This document shows positions 43,900 to 54,760 of a stretch of DNA of 64,000 nucleotides, one piece after another (the stretch's first letter is position 1; each line of letters starts with the position of its first letter). This stretch comes from Cladopsammia gracilis (lineage: Eukaryota; Cnidaria; Anthozoa; Scleractinia; Dendrophylliidae): positions 345,001 to 409,000 of the forward strand of contig JAJGOT010000198.1 of NCBI GenBank assembly GCA_022457155.1, written 5' to 3'. The notes beneath the pieces were generated by a model. That model saw only the letters and a list, made by a program, of their open reading frames with translations. It did not search any database and was not told the DNA's origin. Position numbers and translations under genes: made by a program.

Positions 43900-44500
43900 C
43901 AAACTATGGTCAGCTTCAGCCTCATTCTCACTCAAAGGCCAGGCCACTAAGTAGATAACTGTAAATTGGGCTATTCTTGAGTTGTCAGGTTACTCTTTAA
44001 AAGTCTGTGAAAGCACCCGCGCTGATTTGAACGTATAACTTAACAAGTATATAATACCTACCAAATTTCGTGACTTTTTCTGAAATTTAACAACCTGCAT
44101 TTTTCTGTTTTTATGGCAGTTTTTTGTTCATGACATGTAACGTTTCATTAATAATCATATTGTCAGGCGCAATTCCCACCTCATGTGACGTAATCACCTG
44201 ACACGAACAACCGTACTATAACAACATCCAGGTTTCATAGCATAGCTTTAATATTCTTAAACACTTACTGGGGGGGGGGGGGGGGGCGAGAGAACCCCCC
44301 CCCCTCCCTTCCGTTCCTAGGAGACCAGAAAAATACAACAACTGAAACAATACAAACAAGAAAAGGGGATGCTGTTGCCGTTCGCTATAGGAATCGTGAA
44401 TACAAGAATTCATAGCTAGTGTATATAAAAGGCTGTTACAGAAATGATTCTTGGTTAGCTATTGTTTTATGGTATTCGTATTGTTTCTTTTATTTTGTTT
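43900..44500. other. Intergenic DNA with a G-run/C-run hairpin
   Basis: At 44271-44308 a G17 run, GAGAGAA-type spacer and C-rich run are adjacent and could fold on themselves. It may be a collapsed G-run element. No gene is seen. Confidence 0.5.
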
Positions 44501-44653
44501 TACCGTAATTGCTCCAGTTAGCGCCCAGCTTCAAATAAGCACCCAATTTCGATTAATTAGTAATTGAACTTCGTGTCGTACAATTCTGTGGTAATCGTGC
44601 TCATAATTTCAAATCGTCCTCGCACTACGCGCTCGGCCGATTTTAAATTACTT

Positions 44654-44684
<31 letters not shown>

Positions 44685-45006
44685 AGTCCAATTACTATTG
44701 CTAATTTAGTCATTGTGTTTTATATTTGGTGGCATTTGGCGATATAACATAAAATAGTTGCATGCATTCAAGCGTGAATTTCGTGTTACACGAAATTCAG
44801 CACATAAAGTGATCATGGCGCGCAGTGAAGGTGGGCCTTTAAATGTTACGGTTTGTTTTCACTTCAAATAAAGACAATGTCTTGTTGAGGCTGAAATTTA
44901 TAAAAATAAAATAAGCGCACCCTTTAAAATAAGCGTCCCTCTCTTGGTTTGAAAACAAAAAAAAGTTAAATAAGTGTCCCGGGCGCTAATTCGAGCATTT
45001 ATGGTA
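44501..45006. mobile_element. 506-bp TIR element, TACCGTAATTGCTC ends
   Basis: TACCGTAATTGCTCCAGTTA with GCGCCC at the left is matched by GGGCGCTAATTCGAGC and ATTTATGGTA at the right. AATAAGCGYCC motifs repeat subterminally. A related right end lies at about 60020-60042 (CATTTTACGGTA). Confidence 0.7.
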
Positions 45007-45019
45007 CATCATTCACTTA

Positions 45020-45200
45020 TGTCCAGAAATGCACGTAACTCGGACCTTGGGCACTTCATATTACACACAATTATTTGTAATTTCCATATGACTTCATGTT
45101 TGTCAGAATTGCTTGTGTTCAGGTGAGAATTAGGTCTAGGGGACACTTCATGATGTCTATCATAAAGAGCATGAATCTCATTAGCGTGCATTTCTGGACA
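45020..45200 (-). mobile_element. 181-bp MITE, TGTCCAGAAATGCACG ends, copy 2
   Basis: Reverse-oriented counterpart of 16886-17066, of equal length. The terminal 16 bp are perfect inverted repeats. The two differ at only a handful of sites, mostly non-synonymous in the shared frame. Confidence 0.85.
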
Positions 45201-45280
45201 AACCTCATTTGGCAAACGCAACAAATGCAACATCAAGAAACAGCCAGAAGGTTGGAATTGAATGCTCAATGCTTTTATTA

Positions 45281-46812
45281 AGGTGATCAGACACGAGGGG
45301 TCATGTTGCAGGGACATGTCGCAGCGACATGTAGCATCGACAAAAATTTGTGCAGTACACACTGAGGGACATGTAGCAGGAAGTGTAGCGGGAGCATGTA
45401 GCAGGGAAAAATCATAGCGCTTGCACACCACATGAAAATATCGCGGGGACTTGTCTCAGGGACATGTTGCAGCGACAGGTCCCCTCGTGTGAACTGATAC
45501 TATCAAAAGGGACGGACCATTATTTTTCTGGAGGGGGGGGGGGGGATGAGAAGTTTTCCTCTGCAAACAACTTGTTTTAATTTATGCGCCTCTGCAATCA
45601 TTTTTTTTTTCCAAGAGCACCTTCCTGCGAACATTTTTTTTTTCATTTTTTTTTTTTACAGTGCTATCTTGCCTGGTGCCAAAAATATTTGAGCTAATAA
45701 GCTATATTTCGAAAAAAAAATCAATAGTGCTATAGCCATTTATTTTGGCCACATACGCTCCTTGTAATTTATAGTTTGTTGTTCCTTTATACATCACTCA
45801 CCGTTTTAATTCCTACGCAACTACTGGCGCAAATAAAAGGCATACGACATCGACAGGAAATATGCAAAGGGAGTAGCAGGCTTTTTCGCGATTCCACAGT
45901 ACCGAAGTCCTGATCCTCTTTGACTTTATTCCCATAGGCCATCATACTCGTACCTCCCGGCCTGTGGTACCAGCGGTGAAGGCAGGTACATTGCTGATTT
46001 AAATGATTTCATCGCCATAGGTTACTCCAAATAACTTGCAAACAGTTAGTGACCTATTAGCTTAGATGGTGATATCGTCAGGAAGATGACAGACTTCTAA
46101 AACTCGCCCATTTCTTGACAGAATGTCAACGTTAAATGGCGAGGCAAGCGGCATTTCTTGAAAGAAAACCCGTTGAGATTCTGACCTTCAGCCCGGGCAC
46201 GACGAAGAGCTCTTTGGCTGCGTTTTGCGAAGGCAAGGTGAAGGCGGTTGTCTTGTGCAGCAAATGGAAAGAGACATCTTGAAGCTATTTTCAGCTGCTT
46301 TCGCATCACTGAGCAAATTTCAGTTTTGGAACTAATATTTTTTAATAGCTTATCTGACTTCTCTGCAAACATATCGTGTTTGCAAACAATTTATTTTGTC
46401 TTTTCAGGCCCTGCAAACAATTTTTTTTTTTCAATCCCTGATTTCTCACCCCCCCACCCTCCAGAAAAATAATTGTCCGTCCCTAATTGTGCAACACCAA
46501 TTTTGGGGACATTTTGTCCCCGCGACGTGTCCCATGAGGTTCAACAAGTTGAACTCCGTGAGACATGTTGCAGGGACAAGATTGGTGTGGCACAATATAA
46601 TAATGATAGTATCGGTTCATTAGGGGACGTGTCGCTGCAACATGTCCCTGAGACATGTCCCCGAGACATTTTCATATGGTGTGCAATCGCTGATTTTTTC
46701 CCTGCTACATGTCCCTCAGTGTGTACTACATATTTTTTTGTCGCTGCTACATGTCCTGCTACATGTCGCTGCGACATGCCCCTGCTACATCACCCCTCGT
46801 ATCTGACCACCT
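45281..46812. mobile_element. PIF/Harbinger-like non-autonomous element, 1.5 kb
   Basis: The ends AGGTGATCAGACACGAGGGG and CCCCTCGTATCTGACCACCT are inverted, flanked by TTA on both sides (45278-45280, 46813-46815), the target duplication typical of PIF/Harbinger. Subterminal regions on both sides carry many GACATGT(C/A)GC(A/T)G motifs in both orientations, as expected of transposase-binding clusters. A second TIR element is inserted in the middle. No transposase ORF. Confidence 0.8.
45509..46483. mobile_element. Nested element with GGGACGGAC ends and G run
   Basis: GGGACGGACCATTATTTTTC then TGGAGG and a G run at the left is answered by CCCACCCTCCAGAAAAATAA then TTGTCCGTCCC at the right. GCAAACAA(TT)T motifs repeat near both ends. 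It sits inside 45281-46812. Confidence 0.75.
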
Positions 46813-46975
46813 TTACAGAGAATTGACTCCTTTTTCTCTTTGTGTGATTTTTTTTATTGTTATTCAAGTTTTGCTGTTTTTGTTTATTGCTTGTTTGTTT
46901 ATTTATTTTGTTGGTTTGTTTATTGTTTATCGTGATCATCAGACAAGCGATGGATACGTCCACTGGGGATAGGGG

Positions 46976-47325
46976 TAGACAGATTCTGCTCAAAAGTTGT
47001 TTAAAATCGAGAAAGTTGCTGACATATTAGATCATATTAATCACTATAATTATATACTGTACAAAAAATTACAAAACGCGGCCTAAAAAAAGCCAAAAAA
47101 AGAGATTTTCTAGTGAAATTCTTGTGAAATTCCAAAGAAAACATGTTTAAATATCAATCACTTATGAATTTGATTAAAAGATAGTAAAAATATCCCAAAA
47201 AGATGCGAACTTTTAGAAAAGATGCTGGGAAGTTGCTCACTCTCAGAAAAATAAATTGCTCAGAATCGAAAAAGGTGCTCGAAATCGTAAAAGTTGCTCA
47301 AAAGTTACCGGGCAGAATCTGTCTA
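46976..47325. mobile_element. 350-bp TIR element, TAGACAGATTCTGC ends
   Basis: TAGACAGATTCTGC at 46976 pairs with GCAGAATCTGTCTA ending at 47325. Subterminal CTCAAAAGTTGCTC-type repeats occur on both sides; fragments also lie at 38430. Confidence 0.75.
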
Positions 47326-48097
47326 GGCCTAACTGGGGATGTGAATTGAAAGTCGTGTTTCAAAAAACCAAATATATAGTAACACTGTTGTAGAATCCCA
47401 AAATCTCGAATCGTCAGGAGAAACGCAGAACTGTTCGAGATGCCAATAGTTCATGTTATTGTGGGTTAAAAACTATAACAAAGTGAAGTAGGAAAAACTA
47501 TTATGCGGTTCGAATAAGAGACAGGTTTGAGTTTTAAAGAGTCCGAGTTACTGAGTTAGTGTAAAGGCCCGGCCGGACACACGGTACAACTTTTCTTGCA
47601 AGATTTTTTGGGGTGTCACCACACGATGCAATTAGTTGCGCGCAACGTCGCAAAAGTAGAACTCGATTTACGGGCCTTAAGGGTGGGTTGGGGGGGGGGG
47701 GGGGGTTGGGGGGGGTCGGGGTGGCTTTACCTAAATGCGATTTTTCCGCCACTTAACATGGGTTTAATGGAAATATCTCGTTCACGTTAATTTCAAGCAA
47801 TCCAAAAACCTCTCACTTAAAACATGGATCTATGTTATGGGGTGTTTTGTAAATTTTTGGGTGATTTGGGGGTATTTTTGGGAGGAGATAGTTTTATCAA
47901 AGGATGTGTAAAATTTATGGAAATAAGAAATATTTTAATGAAGTTTTACAATTTTGTAGTTAGTAATTAATAGATGGACACCAAAATAGTCCACTATCAA
48001 CCTGGGGTGCTCTTGCGTGGGGATCAACTGTCTGTTGGTGTTCAAAAATACTTTTCTTTCTTCTATCCTTTCTTTAAACCTCTTAAAATTTCATTGA
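47326..48097. other. Intergenic DNA with interrupted G tract
   Basis: A G-rich tract at about 47684-47730 (G runs broken by TT and TC) stands alone without a visible C-run partner. No gene is seen. Confidence 0.5.
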
Positions 48098-48276
48098 AAT
48101 AGACTATTTTGCTAATGTTGTGTTCCCAGTGCATCTTGGGTAGTTCCAGTCCTTTGTGGGGGCAAACGACCAGTTTGGCAGGTAATTTGAAATTTTAATT
48201 TTGGCCGTTTGCCCCCACAAAGGACTAGAACTACCCAAGATGCACTGGGAACACAACATTAGCAAAATAGTCTATT
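48098..48276. mobile_element. 179-bp MITE with ~71-bp near-identical arms
   Basis: The left arm (AATAGACTATTTTGCTAATG onward) and right arm are reverse complements over about 71 bp with one visible mismatch (CCAG against CTAG). This leaves a loop of about 37 bp. The near identity suggests a young element. Confidence 0.9.
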
Positions 48277-48314
48277 CAGGTAAAACCCTGCCTTAAGGCT
48301 TTATAAGAAAGCCA

Positions 48315-48470
48315 ATAGGCCTTTATTACGCGGCGGCCATGTTGACTCCCCGGAGAATAAAATGCTTTGTTTTTGCCCGCCCAACCTCGTTTTCAACTTT
48401 TTCACTGCGAGGCTGGGCGGCGTAAGTCTTTTGTTTTTATACAAAATGGTGGGGCGTGATAAAGGCCTAT
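48315..48470. mobile_element. MITE with ATAGGCCTTTATTACG ends
   Basis: ATAGGCCTTTATTACG pairs with CGTGATAAAGGCCTAT; inner CGGCGGCCAT-like and TGGTGGGGCG sequences also pair loosely. Confidence 0.75.
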
Positions 48471-49430
48471 ACACCCAGGGTGCTCTGGCTCCGTTTGCTA
48501 TTACAATCGCGGCCTTTGCCAACACACCTCGAACATAAAGTTCATAAACATAAAGAACATAAAGTCCACCACGAACATAAAGTTAATTTAGAACTGAATG
48601 TAATTTCATTGTTCACCTCATCAGTTGTCAATTTTAAAACAAGTTTCATGGCTGGTTCTATAATTTATGCTGTTTTACGGAACAGACATAAGCCCGCAAC
48701 ATCTTAATAACTGCACAGGAACCGAAAAAAAAAACTTGAACTTGCTGTTGGGTGATTTCCTCACGTCCTTCGGGAACGAAGCGCGATGCAGTATTTAACA
48801 AGGCGAAGTCATTTGCGGTAACGTTTTTCGCCTTTCTTCGCCTTCACCTTCTCCAGAATTGTGAAAAAATCATGCAAACGTATTTCGGCGAATTTCCCGG
48901 ATTTTCGGGGCTTTTCAACATTTCGCTTGAAACGAAATTTCGGCGATATTTCGCCGAATTTTCGGGACGCCTATTGTTTAAATAAGCTCGAACTTTCGAT
49001 CGAAAGTTCGCTGTGCTCGAAATTTCACAGCGATAATTCGAGCGATAATTCGCCCGTCCCGAAAATTCGTTGCGAAATTTCGAGCGAACTTTCGTTCTGT
49101 TCTCCAAGCGTTTTCGAAGAAAGTTCAAACGCCATGTACTGTGTATACGGACACACGATGTTTCCTGTGTTGTGAAACACAGCTGCTGATATCTGTTCGA
49201 AGACTTCAGTATGCTTACAATCAAGTCGACTAACTGTTCAATCGAACTCACCTGGATATTCTCCGTGGAATGCAAAATTGTTTACTTGATCCCAAAATCC
49301 AAAATAATTTCACTTCTATAAGACTAGTTGTTACAGACATTGTATACTGTACTCGCTTGATACTTTCCAAAACGATATGCGGTCATTCCCCCCCCCCCCC
49401 CCCCCCCAGCAATTTAGCTCCCAAATAAAA
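48471..49430. other. Intergenic DNA, CG-rich palindromic repeat stretch
   Basis: 48880-49100 consists of short TTTCGGCGAAATTTCG-like palindromes in several arrangements, probably an old repeat. A C20 run lies at 49388-49407. No gene is seen. Confidence 0.5.
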
Positions 49431-49561
49431 CTGTTGGGAGAAAGGGCACACCGGACTGCTCTAAACTTTGCTGCAAATGTGTGGAATGCCTTAGACATTA
49501 CTCTAAGAGAACACCCACCATAGCTACTTTTAAGCGCGGCTTGTCCAAAGCCAAATTTTAA
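49431..49561 (+). pseudogene. 3-prime end of a LINE-type ORF2, frameshifted
   Basis: The frame from 49431 reads LLGERAHRTALNFAANVW then NALDITLREHPP, resembling the terminal part of non-LTR retrotransposon ORF2 (R-x-F/L-N-x-A-A-x-x-WN-x-L). After a one-base shift it continues ATFKRGLSKAKF and a stop. A dead fragment of about 43 codons. Confidence 0.6.
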
Positions 49562-50149
49562 TCCATAGTTCTAATTTAGCATATTTTTAGCATGTATTTA
49601 GCATGTAAATCGATCTAATTTTATCTCCTTCCTTACTTTATTATTTTCTATTATAATTACTTTAGTTTAGTGTCTTAGTAGTCATGGAAATTTTGATTTT
49701 ATATTTGTAATAAGTACTTTTTAAATTAGTAAGTTCATGTAATTTTCCTGAGATTATTTGCATTTTTTTATTATCTTCATTGAGGACCACTTTGTGATGT
49801 TGGCTTCCTGTTATCATTATTGTTAGTATTCCTCGTGAGGTAGTTTCAATTATGTTCAGAATAAACACTTTTCATAGTGAAACATGTTTCATTCGTGACC
49901 AGACTAGTAAACATGTTTCTCCCTAGTGTGAACACAGCATAACTGTCCATCTCGTTCAAGGGAGTCTCTCACCATGCCAGCAGGCTCTTGTTAGGTTGGA
50001 ACCCACCACCTTTAACAACTAAATACCTTTAATTTTACACCTAACCGATTGTCATGGCAAGATTTGGAATTACATTCAATATCACACACAGTTTTTTTGT
50101 TTAATAATAAGGCTGTATCCCTTTCGAATTGCCCTCATCCAGCCATTTA
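49562..50149. other. Intergenic AT-rich DNA
   Basis: No gene or paired repeat end is seen. Could include the 3-prime tail of the preceding LINE fragment. Confidence 0.45.
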
Positions 50150-50153
50150 TTAA

Positions 50154-50741
50154 CCCTATTCAGCCTGGGCTTTTTTTGAGTTTCTGAGCCTGGGGGGGGG
50201 GGGGGGGCACATTGTGCCCCCCCTTCGTAACTTCAAGAACATGAAGGCTATGACAATGAAACCTAGAGGGTACATAGTACGTCCAAAACTGTCTCCTTTG
50301 CGGTCCGCACAATAGAACGATGACGTCATATGACGTAGTTATAAGGTAATTAGTTATGCGGCCGCCATCTTGGATCCGCCATCTTGGATTTCTGAATTTT
50401 TTTAAAACCTCTTAAAAACCGTCCAAATTCACCCAAAATTAATGAAAACCAATAAATAAACGATAAATGACGTAAAAATATAAAAGTTATACCAATAAAC
50501 ATTGTTTTTCATCATTCAAAGGTATAAATATGCAAATTTCAAAAAACATGGCTGTCAAAATCTTGTTGCCATGGAAACATCAAGTCACGTGATCAAAAAT
50601 TGTCATATAAAATTGTTGCCAGATAAATTTTAGGAAAAGTCACAAAGGTTGATGGCGTTTGAATACATATTAAGGAAGTTATGAATGTTCAAAGTTAGCG
50701 CGGGCACTTTGTGCCCCCCCCCCCCCCCAGGCCGAATAGGG
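50154..50741. mobile_element. piggyBac-like MITE with TTAA flanks and G/C runs
   Basis: CCCTATTCAGCCTGGG at 50154 and CCCAGGCCGAATAGGG ending at 50741 are inverted and both abut TTAA (50150-50153, 50742-50745). TTAA targets and CCC-initial ends are piggyBac hallmarks. A G17 run with CACATTGTG lies near the left, with a CACTTTGTG and C17 run near the right. No transposase. Confidence 0.8.
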
Positions 50742-50745
50742 TTAA

Positions 50746-52689
50746 CTCTTAAACTCTCTACTTCAACAGCATGTAACTTTCGTTTCTCTTAGCCTGCATA
50801 GCACGCGCCAGTTAATAAGCCATTTTCGTATTTAAAATTACCGCTGAATTCAAACACCAATGACACATTGATACATGGCTAGACTCGACCTGATGTATTC
50901 ACAAATACCGGCAGAAGGTGCGTGAAATTTGAAAATTAAACAATAGACAGAGCTCTAAATAGGTCATCCTCTCGCCTGAATTTGTGAATTTATCACTTCA
51001 GATTGAGGCTAACCCTGTAAAAATGCGTCTTCAGTGCTTTCGTTCAGCGACCATAGCGAATTCGAAACTGGACTGTTGATGGCGCGAAATTTCGAGGACG
51101 CGCAGGAGAGGTGGCATGTCTCCCCGGCTTTCGCGCGTTCCTCTCTCGCGCGCGTCCTCGAAATTTAACCGGCGCCTGCTATACATGCTACTTTTCACCG
51201 GAACTTTCACTCTGTGTAAGCATTTCTTATCATTCATGATCATGAAAATGTTTTTAATCAGTACAAGGCGAAACAATGAAAATGCAAAGATGGCCTACAT
51301 GAACCGATGAGCAGTGAGCATAAGTTGGCAAACGGAAGGGTGGCTAGGTTACAGTGAAGTAATCAATAGTTTAGTCCTCTAAGCATTTCTTATCATGATT
51401 GAAAAATGTTTTTAATCAGTGCAAGACCGAACAAAAATGCAAGATAGCCGACTTGACACTGACCGATGACATCGGTAGATTTTTATAAGATATTTCGGAA
51501 TAGAATTTCGTGGATTTAAGACTCGATTCCCTCTTCCTTTATCATTAGCCAAGTGCCCCAACTGTGAGTATAACCTTAGTTTCGTTCATATGAGTTCAAC
51601 TTCTGAGATTCATACGAAGCTAAAGTCAGTCTATAAAGAAATTGAGGGTTCAGTACGCTTAATCACAGTCCCTAACTACGGTAAGAACTTCTAATCCATT
51701 CAATGAAGAAATCTTAGCTCTATCTTTTTAGTTTATGAATGAAGCTACAGAGTAGTACGTAGTTTCTTACGATGTTGTTAGATTTTCAATATTTTATCTT
51801 CATTCAGTTCATTGAACAACTGAGTCGAAGTTGTGATTTAATATTCTAGTTCCAGAGTTAAAAGTCTTCTTGCCGGTTGTCATAAATTCCTCTCATACAA
51901 TACAGTGGAATGCAATACAGTGGAGAATTCGGTATGATATCAACCTAACATCGCCCCAAGGAAAGCTTGCTGGCAGTTGGCTGACATTAACATTCATTTT
52001 AGAAGCATACGATTTATATACTTTTCTTTAATTTGTAGATATAATTTACATGTTGCGAGAAATATTCAGTCGAGTCTGATCGATCATTGAGGCCACCACT
52101 CGTGTGTACATTTATTTATTTATTTAAAAGCGTCCTTAATTAAAACGCAGCTTGTAATAAACCTGCATGTGGAAGAAACAACTGTCGTTTTGCTAAACTC
52201 GAATTTAATTGTTACGTTTTTAATTTCTCCATTTAAGACATTTAAAAGACGCTCTTTAAATTCCAATCCATAGATCTAAATTATTCCCGACGTAAACGGG
52301 TGAACTGCTTTATTATAGCTTTTAAAATGGTTTCATTGAGGTGGTCTTATTAATAAATTGCACGCTTCCGGATTGCTTCGGATCCTCTTTTGATCACCCA
52401 TTAGTATTTGACTAGGCCAAATAACCGCGTCCAAAGTAGATAACCGAGTCAGTTTCAAACCGGCACATTACTGGACTGAACAAACAGAAACACTTAACCG
52501 AGACAAAAACGACTTGCCGCGGAAGTACTCCTACGCGTTACGGAATTTTTATAAAGGATAAAGGATCCCGAAAAACAAACAATTATGAAGCACTGGTTCC
52601 CCTAGAACGTGTGTGTCAGGAAGTCTTTAACGAGTCTGTATTATTTCCTTTCCTTTTAAAACATCAACGGTCAAAGTGCAACTCTTTAT
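50746..52689. other. Intergenic DNA with a hairpin and two-copy repeat
   Basis: At 51081-51176 GGCGCGAAATTTCGAGGACG pairs with CGTCCTCGAAATTTAACCGG around a CG-rich loop. AAGCATTTCTTATCAT and AATGTTTTTAATCAGT recur at 51218 and 51381, about 163 bp apart. A weak dispersed-repeat copy lies near 51700-51850. No gene is seen. Confidence 0.5.
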
Positions 52690-54760
52690 GCACCGTTCAA
52701 AAGCCGGCTTTCATTCAAGTTTCACACTTCTTAACTACAGTCTGGTTCTCATCTTGAACCTTTGCTATGTGGATGAAATCCCACATGTGGCCTTTCAAAT
52801 GAAAGATACTGAGCATTACCTTCCTGCGGTGCTGTTTATTACGCTGTACAAGCTAAGGTAGTTAAGTTCCAGCGTTTGAGTCTGTCTGAAGCACTGGTTC
52901 CCATTGATCGTGTGTGTCAGGAAGTCTTAAACGAGTCACGAGCGCCACGGTCAAAGTACAACTCTGAGATTGTTTGTTGTTTTTTTTTTATGCACCGTTC
53001 AAAAGCCGGCTTTCATTTTAAATTCAAACTTCATGACTTTGGTATTGCATCTCAGACTCGCAAACGGCGGTTCTTAAACTCTATCACTATAATCAGAGTC
53101 GAACCTTGAGAATTTTGTACGGAATGTGGTTCTAAGGCTTTTCAGCCTGTAGATTAAAAGCTAACATGTGATCATTCAAATGAAGGCTATGAAGCTGAAA
53201 GAGGCTTTCCTGTGATTTTTCTTCTCTTAAACTTTCGAGGCTGTGGAGGAAAGCCTAAAGTGCGACCATTCATAAAAGTTACTGAGCAGTACTTTCTTTG
53301 GTGCTGTTTATTAAGTTGTACAAGGTGGTTCTAACTTTTGAGTCTGTGGATGAAATCCTAAAGTGTGACCATTCAAATGAAAGCTACTGAGCAGTACTTT
53401 CCTGTGGTACTGTTTATTATGCTGTACAAGGTGGTTCTAACTTTTGAGTCTGTGGATGAAATCCTAAAGTGTGACCATTCAAATGAAAGCTACTGAGCAG
53501 TACTTTCCTGTGGTACTGTTTATTATGCTGTACAAGGTGGTTCTAACTTTTTTGAGTCTGTGGATGAAATCCTAAAGTGTGACCATTCAAATGAAAGCTA
53601 CTGCGAGCAGTACTTTCCTGTAGTGTTGTTTGTTATTCGCTACAAGGTGGTTCTAACTTTTCATCTGTGCATTAAATCCTAAAATGAAGGCTGTCGAGCA
53701 CTATGTTCCTGTGGTACTGCACATGTTTATTATGCAATAAAAGATGGTTCTAACTTTTGATTATGTGGATGAAATCCTTAAGTGTGACTACTGATTTAAA
53801 TGGAAAATATTGAGCAGTACTTTCCTGTGGTACTGTTTATTAAGTTGTACAAGGTGGTTCTAACTTTTGAGTCTGTGGATGAAATCCTAAAGTGTGACCA
53901 TTCAAATGAAAGCTACTGAGCAGTACTTTCCTGTGGTACTGTTTATTATGCTGTACAAGGTGGTTCTAACTTTTGAGTCTGTGGATGAAATCCTAAAGTG
54001 TGACCATTCAAATGAAAGCTACTGAGCAGTACTTTCCTGTGGTACTGTTTATTATGCTGTACAAGGTGGTTCTAACTTTTTTGAGTCTGTGGATGAAATC
54101 CTAAAGTGTGACCATTCAAATGAAAGCTACTGCGAGCAGTACTTTCCTGTAGTGTTGTTTGTTATTCGCTACAAGGTGGTTCTAACTTTTCATCTGTGCA
54201 TTAAATCCTAAAATGAAGGCTGCCGAGCACTATGTTCCTGTGGTACTGCACATGTTTATTATGCAATAAAAGATGGTTCTAACTTTTGATTATGTGGATG
54301 AAATCCTTAAGTGTGACTACTGATTTAAATGGAAAATATTGAGCAGTACTTGACTGTGGTACTGTTGATTATTCTGCACAAGGTGGTTCTTAATTTTGAG
54401 TCACAGTGGATAAAATCACAAAATGTGACCATTCAAATGACAGCTACTGAACACTGTGGTGCTGTTTGTTATGCTGCAGAAGGTGGTTTTAACTGTTGTT
54501 TGTTTGGATTAAATCGTAAAGCGTTACGTGCGATTCAAATGAAAGGAAAGTTCTGCTCAGTTACGGCTACTGAGCAGAACTTTCCTGTGCCGGTACTGTT
54601 TATTTTGCTATATGTAGAAAGTGGTTCGATAATGAGCCTCACGACAAAATCCTACCTTAAGATCAGACCATTCAAATGAAATCTCTTCAACAGTTCTATC
54701 ATATGTTACTGTTTGTTTCCTATAATTTTTTTTTTATAGTTAATTTGCGTTTTTCTTTAA
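52690..54760 (+). repeat. 106-bp satellite array with 529-bp higher-order period
   Basis: The monomer begins GGTTCTAACTTTTGAGTCTG and contains GAAATCCTAAAGTGTGACC, TGAAAGCTACTGAGCAGTAC and TTTATTATGCTGTACAAGG. Monomers are nearly identical at 53320-53640 and diverge toward the edges. Five monomers with the same private variants (for example CTACTGCGAGCAG and CACATGTTTATTATGC) recur as a block of 529 bp, starting at 53311 and again at 53840. No centromere assignment is implied. Confidence 0.92.

Noticed and set aside
45009..45431. 140-codon minus-strand ORF
   Set aside because: Fusion of a MITE frame with the GACATGT repeats of the Harbinger-like element.
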